In this document: piece after piece, positions 25,660-33,897 of the stretch | How the letters are laid out: each line of letters begins with the position of its first letter | Numbering within the stretch: position 1 is the stretch's first letter | Source: Methylococcus sp. EFPC2 | GTDB lineage: Bacteria; Pseudomonadota; Gammaproteobacteria; Methylococcales; Methylococcaceae | NCBI RefSeq assembly: GCF_016925495.1 | Contig: NZ_CP070492.1 | Location: 25,616-89,615 of the forward strand | DNA: 64,000 bases | Direction: 5' to 3' | Translations under genes and position numbers: made by a program | The notes under the pieces: model-generated | Seen by the model: the letters and a program-made list of their open reading frames with translations, nothing else | What the model was told of the DNA's origin: nothing | Database searches by the model: none

Positions 25660-26892
25660 TCAGAACCGCACCACTACATCCGTGGCAAACATCAACTGAC
25701 TCTTGCGTTGGCCGTTGTCGAAAGCATTGGCTTTGTCAGCCCAGTCGTAGCGTACTTCCGGGCGGACCACAACCCATTTGAGCGGCTTCCAGTTCACGCC
25801 GGTGGTGACCTCGTAATAGCTGGAGCCGATCCCTACGGGCGTGCTACCGGGCCGGTCGTTCAGGCGATAGCGCACGCCGTCCTGATCGCGGTTCCACTCC
25901 CCGCGCACCCCGATACCGAGCGTTTCGTCGATCTCGTATACGAGACCATTTTGTATGCCGTACCATTTGGTGTCCTTGCCGGCACGAGTCGGATCGTTTT
26001 GCTGGATGCCGTAGGTATGCTGCAGTACGTAATGGAGATGGTCGATGAACTCGTGCTGGTAGGTCAGCGTGTAACGCGTCAGGTTGTCTTGATTCGAACT
26101 CTTGTCGCCGGTGACGACCGCCGCGGAGGTCGCAATCTTTTTGTCATCGCTGGTCCAGCCGAACTTGCCGAGGAAATTCCAGTTACCCATGTCCTTGTTG
26201 ACGTTATCCCACCCCATGACACCGCCGCCCGTGATCGAAAAATTGGCGGTGATTGGGTAAGTCAACAGCACGCCGGTGTGGGTGAAGGGTCCGTCCCAGG
26301 TGAAACTGTTGGTGCGCGAGTAGAAGAAGTTGTTCGGCGCCATGACCGACTCGTAATTGGTCAGTCCATAGAAATGCCCCGCCTTGATGGTAAGGCCATT
26401 ACCGACCGGGGCGTAGATTTCGGCGTATAACTGGGGCAGGGCGATGTTGTAGAAACGCGAGGTGCCGTCGGTGATCAAGCCCCGGTCCCAGTGGTCGGTG
26501 GACTGGGCGATGAATGCATCGGTGCCGTAGAGAAAATCGAAACGGCCGCCGAAGTCCCAGGAATCGCCCTGCTTGGCGACTTCGCGCTCCAGGTACAGAT
26601 AGAGCTGCTTGATCTGCGGCTCGGCGTCACGGTCATTGAGACCGACCGGGCCGTTGAACCGATCGGGCGAGCTGTTGAAATTGGTGCTGATACCGGCATC
26701 CAGCCATCCACCCACGGACAATCCCAGGTTCTTCATGAACTCGGGTTTGTTGGCCGACGGGAACGCCGCTTCCCAGGCCGTTTTAGTCTCGGCGATATTC
26801 TTGGCATGGATAGGACTGCAGAGCCCCGAGAGCAGGGCGCCACCCAATAGGGCTATCGCTCCGATCGCCCTGTTTTCACGATGAATATTCAT
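25660..26892 (-). CDS. Outer-membrane beta-barrel porin (BBP2/OmpL-like)
   Basis: 410 residues. A signal peptide is visible (basic start, then IGAIALLGGALLSGLCSPIHA, cleavage near residue 31). The mature part has alternating strands rich in aromatic and Gly residues and ends in VVVRF, the C-terminal Phe expected for BAM insertion. SVGGWLDAGISTNFN and GHFYGLTNYESVMAPNNFFYS match the BBP2/OmpL-like family. The solute is unknown. A sigma-54-like element lies 20 bp upstream; given the neighbourhood, molybdate, iron or another diazotrophy-related solute is a possibility only. Confidence 0.8.
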   Translation of the reverse strand: MNIHRENRAIGAIALLGGALLSGLCSPIHAKNIAETKTAWEAAFPSANKPEFMKNLGLSVGGWLDAGISTNFNSSPDRFNGPVGLNDRDAEPQIKQLYLYLEREVAKQGDSWDFGGRFDFLYGTDAFIAQSTDHWDRGLITDGTSRFYNIALPQLYAEIYAPVGNGLTIKAGHFYGLTNYESVMAPNNFFYSRTNSFTWDGPFTHTGVLLTYPITANFSITGGGVMGWDNVNKDMGNWNFLGKFGWTSDDKKIATSAAVVTGDKSSNQDNLTRYTLTYQHEFIDHLHYVLQHTYGIQQNDPTRAGKDTKWYGIQNGLVYEIDETLGIGVRGEWNRDQDGVRYRLNDRPGSTPVGIGSSYYEVTTGVNWKPLKWVVVRPEVRYDWADKANAFDNGQRKSQLMFATDVVVRF

Positions 26893-26913
26893 AGTCGTCT
26901 CTCCCTATCTTGC

Positions 26914-26928
26914 GCATCAAATCAGCCA
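26914..26928 (-). promoter_or_regulatory. Possible sigma-54 promoter of the porin gene
   Basis: On the minus strand TGGCTG-ATTTG-ATGC has -24/-12 spacing. The only NifA-like site upstream, TGT-N12-ACA at 27125-27142, has a spacer two bases too long. The rest of the 26893-27229 gap holds no gene. Confidence 0.4.
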
Positions 26929-27229
26929 AGGCCAACTTCAACGATCCCTACACCCGGTGAGCCGAATCAGACTCCGTGATACCCCGCAGCCCCGGCACTT
27001 ATATGAGCACTTCGTGCTCTTTGTATATGACCCGGGTAAGCCGTCGACATCGTGGTTCAGCCCGCGATCGACCGCTTTCCCGCCCCTCGCTCATCGGATC
27101 TTCTCGCCCCTGATCGTAATGCTTTGTAGGAAAAGCGCAACAAATTATTGCAAATATACAACATGACATCGAAAAATAATCGTGTCTGCCCCCGTTTTAC
27201 GTTTGGATGTTTTGCCTCGATGGCCGGAC

Positions 27230-27739
27230 TTAAAAACCGGGCTCCCCGAACATGCGGTGGGTAAGGGGCAATACCCATTGATGCGGCAAACTGCCGAACG
27301 CCACGAAGCCGTGGTGACGATAAAAGGCGGCGGCGTGATCGTCCTTGGCATCCACGACTAGCGCAAACACGGCCACTTCCGAGCGGATGGCCCGCGTCAT
27401 GGCATCCCACAACAGGGCTGCGCCGAGTTTTTGCCCGCGATAATCCAGATGAACGGCGAGGCGGCCAAGACGGGCAACGGGAACGGCCGAGTAACGGGGC
27501 AGCCGCTTTGCCAAGCTGGCCGGCACTTCGACCAGCGGGATGCCGCCTGCTGCGAGGGTGTAGTACCCGGCAATCCTGCCGGTGGCGATTTCGACAGCGA
27601 CATAGCAAGCGGCCACGCGCCGGCGCATGTCTTGGCTCGCTTGCTCGCGGAAGTACCGGTCCAGCGGCTCGACGCCGCAGGCAAACCCTGCCCTGTCATG
27701 CCCCGGGGTCAGGGCCGCTATCGCGAAGCGGGCCGTCAC
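27230..27739 (-). CDS. GNAT acetyltransferase toxin (TacT/AtaT type)
   Basis: 169 residues of the GNAT fold. LGRLAVHLDYRGQKLGAALL holds the acetyl-CoA loop (RGQKLG), and KDDHAAAFYRHHGFVAF is typical of toxins of this class, which acetylate charged tRNA. The start overlaps the DUF1778 antitoxin stop by 4 nt. The N-terminal FACGVEPLDRYFREQASQD motif is a family hallmark. It appears intact. Confidence 0.88.
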   Translation of the reverse strand: MTARFAIAALTPGHDRAGFACGVEPLDRYFREQASQDMRRRVAACYVAVEIATGRIAGYYTLAAGGIPLVEVPASLAKRLPRYSAVPVARLGRLAVHLDYRGQKLGAALLWDAMTRAIRSEVAVFALVVDAKDDHAAAFYRHHGFVAFGSLPHQWVLPLTHRMFGEPGF

Positions 27740-28020
27740 GAGCCCTGGATCAATTCGGCGTGGGCTTGGGCTGCACGTTGCAGCGCGGGCTTGGGTGCGG
27801 GTGGGGTTAGCAGTAGATCGACGAAACGCCGCTGGTCTTCCAAGGACAGTCGGAGCACGCTGCTTTCCTCTATCGTCTGTTGCGCCTTTTCCTGTGCCGC
27901 CGCCACGACGAAGTCGCTGATACTGCGGCCTTGGAGTTCGGCAGCGCGTTTGACGATGGCCAGCACGTCCGGAGAAATGCGCGCTTCGAGCCGGGCGCTG
28001 CGGGTGGTATCTCTGGGCAT
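27736..28020 (-). CDS. DUF1778 ribbon-helix-helix antitoxin (TacA type)
   Basis: Ninety-four residues. RLEARISPDVLAIVKRAAEL and QGRSISDFVVAAA form the ribbon-helix-helix DNA-binding domain; the C-terminal part would cover the toxin active site. First gene of the pair, with an operator-like inverted repeat 25 bp upstream. Autorepression is expected for this family. Confidence 0.9.
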   Translation of the reverse strand: MPRDTTRSARLEARISPDVLAIVKRAAELQGRSISDFVVAAAQEKAQQTIEESSVLRLSLEDQRRFVDLLLTPPAPKPALQRAAQAHAELIQGS

Positions 28021-28044
28021 CAGGGCCTCCTCCGTTTCATGGCC

Positions 28045-28077
28045 TTAAAGTGTACGGTATTAAGCCGGACAATTTAA
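28045..28077. promoter_or_regulatory. Candidate operator of the TacA/TacT-like pair
   Basis: TTAAAGTGTACGG (28045-28057) and CCGGACAATTTAA (28065-28077) form a 13-bp inverted repeat, 11 of 13 matching, with a 7-nt spacer. It sits directly upstream of the antitoxin gene. Confidence 0.6.
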
Positions 28078-28138
28078 AGCGTAATCGGTCGAGATGCTAC
28101 CAACATGCCCGGCGTATCACCCGTCTACCGGCCCGGCA

Positions 28139-28303
28139 TCACTCGTTCATATCCGGAAACAGGATCACTTCGTCCGGGACGCCTGAGCCGTTTTCCTGCA
28201 GACTCAGGCCGCCGACCAGCGCGTAGCCGGCGTCGCCTTCATAGAGGACGACCGCGTTCTTGGGCATGTTCTGCAGGGCTACGATGAGTTGTTCGACCGT
28301 CAT
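28139..28303 (-). CDS. Unknown 54-residue protein
   Basis: Not recognised. Starts at the ATG at 28303 with GGAGG upstream: MTVEQLIVALQNMPKNAVVL, then YEGDAGYALVGGLSL and an acidic end. It lies 20 nt downstream of the 159-residue gene on the same strand, so the two are likely one transcript. Soluble. Confidence 0.55.
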   Translation of the reverse strand: MTVEQLIVALQNMPKNAVVLYEGDAGYALVGGLSLQENGSGVPDEVILFPDMNE

Positions 28304-28323
28304 GTGTTTGCCTCCGCCGTCCG

Positions 28324-28803
28324 TCACAAATCGTCGGATATGACTTCCAGTGCGATCAACTGGTCACGCAAAGCCACGTGGGCATAGATGCCCTCTCTCC
28401 CGTCGTAGAGCGGATCCCGATAAAGCGCGTTGGTCGCCGCTTCGTCGGACATATAGACCCGGCAGGTTTGCAGGTCTTCGGCGATGGCCGCGACATGGGC
28501 TTCGAATTCGCTCACCGGCTCGGCCTGATAGACGCCGTCGCCCAGCAGATAATCCGCCCGGTACAGCGGCGTGTCCCAACCATGCGCTTCGGCGAGATCG
28601 AATAGCCCGGCCTGTGCGTCGCGAGCACCGGGCGAGTCCGGCGTAAAGCCGGCCGCTTCGAGCAACTGGCGTGGAGTCGCCGTCGCGAACAGGGTCTGCC
28701 CGCCCGAACGTCTCGCTTGAACCTTGCGGGCGAAATCCTCTTTATCGAAGGCAAACCATGCGGATGGACGTGCTTGGTGGGGAAACTCGACGATATAAAT
28801 CAT
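28324..28803 (-). CDS. Unknown 159-residue protein divergent from the NifL-like gene
   Basis: Not recognised. Begins MIYIVEFPHQARPSAWFAFD; later GWDTPLYRADYLLGDGVYQ and an aspartate/alanine-rich helical end. Soluble, no metal-binding cluster. The start at 28803 is chosen because upstream codons are low-complexity. It shares an intergenic region with the NifL-like gene, which holds a NifA site, but I found no -24/-12 element facing this gene. Confidence 0.55.
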   Translation of the reverse strand: MIYIVEFPHQARPSAWFAFDKEDFARKVQARRSGGQTLFATATPRQLLEAAGFTPDSPGARDAQAGLFDLAEAHGWDTPLYRADYLLGDGVYQAEPVSEFEAHVAAIAEDLQTCRVYMSDEAATNALYRDPLYDGREGIYAHVALRDQLIALEVISDDL

Positions 28804-28906
28804 GGTGTTGTCCTGGCTATGGCTGAAAGTTAAGAAGTTGAAAGGTCGAAACGCGGGGCTTCCGCCGGCCGGGCAGTGTCGGATAGCCGGCAATCGCAGG
28901 CCCCAT

Positions 28907-28922
28907 TGTCGGATTCGCAACA
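28907..28922. promoter_or_regulatory. NifA upstream activating site of the NifL-like gene
   Basis: TGT-CGGATTCGCA-ACA, 55 bp upstream of the sigma-54 element at 28977. The same spacing is seen before nifB (57 bp) and the CCG gene (54 bp). Confidence 0.75.
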
Positions 28923-28976
28923 TGCTTGCATGGGCAATGACGCCGCACCCGCGCGCGCAGCCCATGGCCGGCCCAT

Positions 28977-28991
28977 TGGCATGCTGTCTGC
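28977..28991 (+). promoter_or_regulatory. Sigma-54 promoter of the NifL-like gene
   Basis: TGGCAT-GCTGT-CTGC with exact spacing, 37 bp before the well-placed ATG at 29028. Confidence 0.75.
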
Positions 28992-29027
28992 TTAGCCATT
29001 ACCGGTATTGATCCCTGGAGGAATTCC

Positions 29028-29189
29028 ATGGCGTCCGACCCGGAAATGCCGGGCTTGCCGGATGAAACGGAGCGTAAGCCGGTGTCCGGCCCCCGCGCGC
29101 TTGAGTCCCTCGAGTCCCATGCTTTTCGGGGCGCTTCCTACAAGCATTCGACGGTGAACCCAACATGCCGAAAGCCTCTTACTTCCTGA
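29028..29189 (+). CDS. Leader ORF overlapping the NifL-like gene
   Basis: Fifty-three codons starting at an ATG with a near-ideal ribosome site (GGAGG-N6-ATG), 37 bp after the sigma-54 promoter. The product, MASDPEMPGLPDETERKP and onward, resembles nothing known. Its end overlaps the ATG of the NifL-like frame (29165) in another frame. Either it couples translation to the NifL-like gene, or it is the true N-terminus separated by a frameshift or sequencing error. Confidence 0.5.
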   Translation: MASDPEMPGLPDETERKPVSGPRALESLESHAFRGASYKHSTVNPTCRKPLTS

Positions 29190-30115
29190 CTTCAGAAGCC
29201 TGCCCCCAGGGGACGCTCCACCGTTTTTGCCAGAAGCTCAAGGGCTATTGCGGCGGCATCAAGACCTCCGCCCCCCGCACCGCATGGCTCCCGGCCCCCG
29301 CTTCGAACCCGTTGCCCGACATCGCCGGACCCACCCGCACCTCCCGGCAGCGGGCCAAGGAAGCGGCGCGCGTCGATGCGCTCAGGGCCTCCCTGGCCGA
29401 GGAAGAAAAAAGGCTGAGCCTGAAAGAAGCCTTGTCCGGCGCGCTTTACCAATTGCAGGGCCCGATCAATCTGGTTGCCGCCACGCAGAACACCTTGCGG
29501 CGGCGCAACAGCGATCACCAGCATGACGCCCTCATCGAGGCCTTGCAGCATATCCTCGACTCCGGCCTGGCTTCCGTGGCGACCCTGCAAAACAGCCTTC
29601 CTCAGGCCGATACGGAAAATCCGGCGCCGGTGAACCTGAACCAGATCCTGTACGAAGCTCTCTCGCTCACGGCACCGGCGCTGCGCGAACACGGCATCCT
29701 GGTCAACTGGCATCCGGTCCCCGAACTGCCGCCCCTGCATGGCTTGGAAAACCGCCTGCGCGTGCTGTTCAAACAGCTCATCGACAATGCCGTCGACGCC
29801 ATGTGGCAGGACGGCGGCCCGCGCCGGGAGCTGAGCTTTTTCACCTGCTCGAACGGCAGCGAAATCCATGTGTGTATCGAAGATACCGGCCCCGGCATAC
29901 CCGCTCATCTGCACGTCAAGGTTTTCGAGCCATTTTTCAGTACCCGGGCCGGCGAAACCCGGCGCCATGTCGGCATGGGACTGACCTGGGGACGGGAGGT
30001 GGTCAACCAACATCGCGGCCTCATCCAGATCGACCCCGATTATGCCCAGGGCTGCCGCATCCACGTCCGCTTCCCGCTACAGGCGCCGGCCGAGCCGCTA
30101 CCCCTCGCGGTCTGA
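29165..30115 (+). CDS. NifL-like protein lacking PAS domains
   Basis: 316 residues. From about residue 65 it follows the C-terminal half of NifL: DALRASLAEEEKRL, ALYQLQGPINLVAA (the H-like region, with Tyr where Azotobacter NifL has His), then a GHKL domain with N box KQLIDNAVDAM, EDTGPGIP, KVFEPFFST and GMGLTWGREVV. The two PAS domains that sense redox in NifL (about 280 residues) are absent and there is no room for them upstream. The first 60 residues look unlike NifL. The ATG has no ribosome site and lies inside the leader ORF. Such a protein could still bind NifA in response to ADP or PII protein, but could not sense oxygen through FAD. Confidence 0.75.
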   Translation: MPKASYFLTSEACPQGTLHRFCQKLKGYCGGIKTSAPRTAWLPAPASNPLPDIAGPTRTSRQRAKEAARVDALRASLAEEEKRLSLKEALSGALYQLQGPINLVAATQNTLRRRNSDHQHDALIEALQHILDSGLASVATLQNSLPQADTENPAPVNLNQILYEALSLTAPALREHGILVNWHPVPELPPLHGLENRLRVLFKQLIDNAVDAMWQDGGPRRELSFFTCSNGSEIHVCIEDTGPGIPAHLHVKVFEPFFSTRAGETRRHVGMGLTWGREVVNQHRGLIQIDPDYAQGCRIHVRFPLQAPAEPLPLAV

Positions 30116-30133
30116 AGCCCGCTCTCCCCTCAA

Positions 30134-30418
30134 TCAAGCCGGGCAAACGGCACTTTCCGCGATCCGCGCAACCGCCTCGTTCGACAGGCACAGACGACCG
30201 GGCATCTTGAAAACCCGCGCAGCCTCCCCGTTCGAGCGCGCCATCGGGCCGCCGGCCGGCAGCGTCTGCTGCAATAAATCCCTGACCTCCTGATTGCACT
30301 TGCCGCAAGCGGTACCGACCTTGAGACAACGGGAAATGTCCTTGCGCGTGCATAAGCCGCCCTGGATGGCCTCGCGTATCTGGTTCTCGGTGACGCCTTT
30401 GCAAATGCAAACGTACAT
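30134..30418 (-). CDS. bfd: Bacterioferritin-associated ferredoxin (Bfd-like) with extension
   Basis: Ninety-four residues. The first 64 are Bfd: CIC at 4-6 and the CGKC pair near 38-41 bind a [2Fe-2S] cluster; KGVTENQIREAI is typical. Bfd reduces bacterioferritin to release stored iron. The C-terminal 30 residues (with GRLCLSNEAVARIAESAVC) are an extension with two more cysteines. Convergent with the NifL-like gene, 18 nt apart. Confidence 0.85.
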   Translation of the reverse strand: MYVCICKGVTENQIREAIQGGLCTRKDISRCLKVGTACGKCNQEVRDLLQQTLPAGGPMARSNGEAARVFKMPGRLCLSNEAVARIAESAVCPA

Positions 30419-30584
30419 GGATGGATCGCCCCGCTCGTGCTTGCCTGAACCTAAGCTAGGCATCATTCGTGCCGACATCCGGCGGCTTCGCCTGGGCCGC
30501 CGCTCTGCAAGCAATCCGGTGCGTTTCCCAGCGTCCCACAGGCTCTGTTCCATTCGTTACAGAGGGCATGAACTCAGGGGCTTT

Positions 30585-30600
30585 TGTAGGAAATACGACA
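30585..30600. promoter_or_regulatory. NifA site, distal, of the isc operon
   Basis: TTTTGT-AGGAAATACG-ACAAAA, with symmetry beyond the core. 228 bp upstream of the sigma-54 element. Confidence 0.7.
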
Positions 30601-30746
30601 AAACACCTCGTTTTGTCGCGACGCCCATCGCCCCCGCCACCCGCAGGCCTCGCGATTGCCGGGCCGGCGGTGAGTTTTGGGGCCTTGCACCAGAGTAGGG
30701 AAAGATACGCCACACCGTGCGGCGCGGGCTTTGAAGTCCGGGTTTT

Positions 30747-30762
30747 TGTGGCGAACAAGACA
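30747..30762. promoter_or_regulatory. NifA site, proximal, of the isc operon
   Basis: TTTTTGT-GGCGAACAAG-ACAAAC, 66 bp upstream of the -24 box at 30829. Confidence 0.78.
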
Positions 30763-30828
30763 AACGCAACCGCCGCCGTCGTCTTCTATTTTCATTAACT
30801 ATCAATTGCTTATGCTATTTTTCAGGGA

Positions 30829-30843
30829 TGGCTCGGCTCTTGC
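30829..30843 (+). promoter_or_regulatory. Sigma-54 promoter of the isc-nifV-nifW operon
   Basis: TGGCTC-GGCTC-TTGC, exact -24/-12 spacing with a perfect TTGC, 80 bp before iscS. Confidence 0.82.
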
Positions 30844-30923
30844 ATTCTCCATGGCAACATTGCCACGCGCCCCAGACGATGTGGCCTCCTACTGATGGAT
30901 GGCGTAACCCGGAGAGCATGCCC

Positions 30924-32138
30924 ATGAAGTTACCGATTTATCTCGATTACTCGGCGACCACCCCGGTGGATCCCCGCGTCGCGGAAAAGATGATCCCCTT
31001 TCTGACCGAAAACTTCGGCAATCCGGCCAGCAAATCGCATAGTTTCGGCTGGACCGCCGAACAGGCGGTGGAGAATGCCCGCGAGGAAGTCGCCAGGCTG
31101 GTCAACGCGGATCCCAAAGAAATCGTCTGGACCTCGGGCGCGACCGAGTCCGACAACCTGGCCGTCAAGGGCGCCGCCTATTTCTACGAGACCAAGGGCC
31201 GCCATCTGATCACCCTCAAGACCGAGCACAAGGCGGTGCTCGATCCCATGCGCGAACTCGAATCCCAGGGTTTCGAAGTGACCTATCTGGACCCCAAGCC
31301 CGATGGCCTGCTGGATCTGGAAGCCTTCAAAGCGGCGATCCGCCCGGACACCTCGGTTGTCTCCATCATGCACGTCAACAACGAAATCGGCGTGATCCAG
31401 GATATCGTCACCATCGGCCGGATCTGCCGCGAGCACGGCGTGATCTTCCACGTCGATGCCGCGCAATCCACCGGCAAGGTGGAGATCGACCTGGAAAAAC
31501 TGCCGGTCGATCTGATGTCCTTCTCCGCCCACAAGACTTACGGCCCCAAGGGCATAGGCGCGCTGTACGTGCGCCGCAAGCCGCGCATCCGCCTGAAGGC
31601 ACAGATGCACGGCGGCGGCCACGAGCGCGGCCTGCGCTCCGGCACCCTGGCCACCCACCAGATCGTCGGCATGGGCGAAGCCTTCCGCATCGCCCGTGAA
31701 GAAATGGCCGAGGAATCCAAGCGCATCCGCGCCCTGCGTGACCGGCTGCTGGCCGGCATCCGGGACATCGAGGAAGTGTTCATCAACGGCGACCTGGAAC
31801 AGCGGGTGCCGCACAACCTCAATGCCAGTTTCAACTACGTGGAAGGCGAATCCCTGATGATGGCCATCAAGGACCTCGCGGTCTCCAGCGGCTCGGCCTG
31901 CACCTCGTCCAGCCTGGAGCCTTCCTACGTGCTGCGCGCCCTGGGGCGCAGCGACGAGCTCGCACACAGTTCGATCCGCTTCAGCATCGGCCGCTACACC
32001 ACGGAAGCGGATGTCGACTACGCCGTCGCCCAGATCAAGAACGCCGTCGAGCGTCTGCGCGACATTTCCCCGCTGTGGGAAATGTACAAGGACGGCATCG
32101 ATCTCAACTCGGTCCAATGGGCCGCCGCCGCGCATTAA
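30924..32138 (+). CDS. iscS: Cysteine desulfurase IscS
   Basis: 404 residues, starting [18 protein letters not shown] as in E. coli IscS (an ATG six nucleotides earlier is also possible). The PLP lysine is in [12 protein letters not shown] and the mobile sulfur-carrying cysteine in [14 protein letters not shown]. The C-terminus [16 protein letters not shown] is the IscU-contacting end. No iscR precedes it; instead a NifA/sigma-54 promoter does. This is the second cysteine desulfurase in the window besides NifS. Confidence 0.97.
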   Translation: MKLPIYLDYSATTPVDPRVAEKMIPFLTENFGNPASKSHSFGWTAEQAVENAREEVARLVNADPKEIVWTSGATESDNLAVKGAAYFYETKGRHLITLKTEHKAVLDPMRELESQGFEVTYLDPKPDGLLDLEAFKAAIRPDTSVVSIMHVNNEIGVIQDIVTIGRICREHGVIFHVDAAQSTGKVEIDLEKLPVDLMSFSAHKTYGPKGIGALYVRRKPRIRLKAQMHGGGHERGLRSGTLATHQIVGMGEAFRIAREEMAEESKRIRALRDRLLAGIRDIEEVFINGDLEQRVPHNLNASFNYVEGESLMMAIKDLAVSSGSACTSSSLEPSYVLRALGRSDELAHSSIRFSIGRYTTEADVDYAVAQIKNAVERLRDISPLWEMYKDGIDLNSVQWAAAAH

Positions 32139-32175
32139 GCGGCTTTCGCCACTCTCAACGCGTCAGGAGTACACC

Positions 32176-32595
32176 ATGGCTTACAACGACAAGGTCATCG
32201 ATCACTACGAGAACCCCCGCAACGTCGGGACTTTCGACAAGGAGGAAGACGGCGTGGGCACCGGCATCGTCGGCGCGCCGGCCTGCGGCGACGTCATGAA
32301 GCTGCAGATCAAGATCAATGACGAAGGCATCATCGAGGACGCCAAGTTCAAGACTTACGGCTGCGGTTCGGCGATCGCCTCCAGCTCGCTGGTGACCGAA
32401 TGGGTCAAGGGCAAGACCGTCGAACAAGCCTTGGCCATCAAGAATACCGAAATCGCCGAAGCCCTGGCCCTGCCCCCGGTCAAGATCCACTGCTCGGTAC
32501 TGGCGGAAGACGCCATCAAGGCGGCCGTGTCCGACTACCAGGCCAAATCCGGCGTGACCGAAGAAGGCTACGAAGTCTGCAAATCCGCCGCATAA
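32176..32595 (+). CDS. iscU: Fe-S scaffold IscU
   Basis: 139 residues. The three cluster-binding cysteines are in GAPACGDV, TYGCGSA and KIHCSVLAE; the HscA recognition motif LPPVK precedes the third. Builds [2Fe-2S] and [4Fe-4S] clusters with sulfur from IscS. A C-terminal extension of about 12 residues ends in YEVCKSAA. It takes the place of NifU, which is not seen here. CAGGAG ribosome site. Confidence 0.96.
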   Translation: MAYNDKVIDHYENPRNVGTFDKEEDGVGTGIVGAPACGDVMKLQIKINDEGIIEDAKFKTYGCGSAIASSSLVTEWVKGKTVEQALAIKNTEIAEALALPPVKIHCSVLAEDAIKAAVSDYQAKSGVTEEGYEVCKSAA

Positions 32596-32607
32596 CGAGG
32601 AATCACC

Positions 32608-33009
32608 ATGACCGCTATCACGACCACCCCCATACAGGATCTGACCCCTCCGGGGCCCGCGCTGTTTTTCACCAGCAACGCCGCCAGCAAGGTGAGCGAA
32701 CTGATCGCCGAGGAAGGCAATCCGGAGCTCAAGCTTCGGGTCTACGTCTCCGGCGGCGGCTGCTCCGGCTTCCAATACGGCTTTTCCTTCGAGGAAGCCG
32801 TGAACGACGACGACACCTCGGTAGTCACCGACGGCGTGACCCTGCTGGTGGATCCCGCCAGCCTGCAGTATCTGGCCGGCGCCGAGATCGACTACCAGGA
32901 CGGACTGGAAGGCTCGCGTTTCGTCATCAAGAACCCGAATGCCTCCTCGTCCTGCAGCTGCGGCAGCTCCTTCTCGGTCGACGGCGGCGCCACCTGTTCC
33001 TCTCACTAA
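32608..33009 (+). CDS. erpA: A-type Fe-S carrier, ErpA-like
   Basis: 133 residues. [37 protein letters not shown] and the distal SCSCGSSFS are ErpA-like. A proline-rich stretch precedes the core. A-type carriers pass 4Fe-4S clusters to target proteins. ErpA is not usually in isc operons, so its place between iscU and iscA is unusual. Confidence 0.88.
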   Translation: MTAITTTPIQDLTPPGPALFFTSNAASKVSELIAEEGNPELKLRVYVSGGGCSGFQYGFSFEEAVNDDDTSVVTDGVTLLVDPASLQYLAGAEIDYQDGLEGSRFVIKNPNASSSCSCGSSFSVDGGATCSSH

Positions 33010-33028
33010 GTCCACGGGAGCACGCAAG

Positions 33029-33352
33029 ATGGCTATCACTTTGACTGAAAAAGCGGCCAAGCAGGTCCAGAAGCATCTGACGGCACGCGGCGCCGGCGTC
33101 GGGCTCAGGTTGGCGGTCAAGACCTCCGGCTGTTCGGGCCTGGCCTATACCCTGGAATTCGTCGACGAAACCGCCGCGGAAGACCAGAGCTTCGAAAGCC
33201 ACGGCGTCACCTTATTGGTCGACCCCAAGAGCCTGGCCTACCTGGAAGGCACCGAACTGGACTTCGTACGCGAGGGCATGAACGAGGGCTTCAAGTTCAA
33301 CAACCCCAACGTCAAGAACCAGTGCGGTTGCGGCGAGAGCTTCAACGTCTAG
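33029..33352 (+). CDS. iscA: IscA
   Basis: 107 residues: [50 protein letters not shown]. Cluster ligands are the three cysteines. Third A-type protein of the window. Starts 19 nt after erpA. Confidence 0.95.
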   Translation: MAITLTEKAAKQVQKHLTARGAGVGLRLAVKTSGCSGLAYTLEFVDETAAEDQSFESHGVTLLVDPKSLAYLEGTELDFVREGMNEGFKFNNPNVKNQCGCGESFNV

Positions 33353-33363
33353 GAGAGCTCGGC

Positions 33364-33897
33364 ATGACACCGGCAGCGAGCGGCAATTATTTCGAGCTTT
33401 TCCAACTGCCCCAGGATTTCCGCCTGGATCTGGGCAAGCTCGACAGTCACTACCTGGAACTGCAAACGCGCGTGCATCCGGACAAGTCGGCGCATCTGAG
33501 CGACGCCGAAAAACGCCTCTCCCTGCAATGGGCCACCCTCGCGAACGAGGCTTACCAGACGCTTAAACGGCCGCTGGACCGGGCCCGTTATCTGCTGAAA
33601 ATCCACGGAATCGATACGCAGGAAGAAAACAACACGGCGATGCCGACCGAGTTCCTGCTGGAACAGATCGAGTGGCGCGAGGAACTGCAGGGCGCCGTAG
33701 TGTTGCGCAACCTGGACGCCCTGGAGCGGCTGTCGGCCCGCCTGAAGACCGAAACGGACAGCCTGTTCGATTCGCTCGGCAGCTTGCTCGAGGACGAACG
33801 GCAACATCCGGCTGCGGCGGTCATCGTCCGCCAGTTGGCTTTTCTGGAAAAACTCGGCCGCGACATCAACGACGCCCTGGCCACACTGGAGGACTGA
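33364..33897 (+). CDS. hscB: J-type co-chaperone HscB
   Basis: 177 residues. J domain at the N-terminus with [11 protein letters not shown] (the HPD motif that stimulates HscA) and a C-terminal three-helix domain that binds IscU. The TGA stop overlaps the hscA ATG (4-nt ATGA-type junction), so the two are translationally coupled. Confidence 0.95.
   Translation: MTPAASGNYFELFQLPQDFRLDLGKLDSHYLELQTRVHPDKSAHLSDAEKRLSLQWATLANEAYQTLKRPLDRARYLLKIHGIDTQEENNTAMPTEFLLEQIEWREELQGAVVLRNLDALERLSARLKTETDSLFDSLGSLLEDERQHPAAAVIVRQLAFLEKLGRDINDALATLED

Larger units (their letters stand above)
30419..30923. other. Control region upstream of the isc operon, no gene seen
   Basis: About 500 bp between bfd and iscS. 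It holds two NifA-type sites and a sigma-54 promoter (listed separately). Several short frames overlap here, none with a recognisable product. Confidence 0.6.

Noticed and set aside
27125..27142. TGT-N12-ACA as a NifA site for the porin
   Set aside because: Spacer two bases too long for the NifA consensus; kept only as a weak hint.
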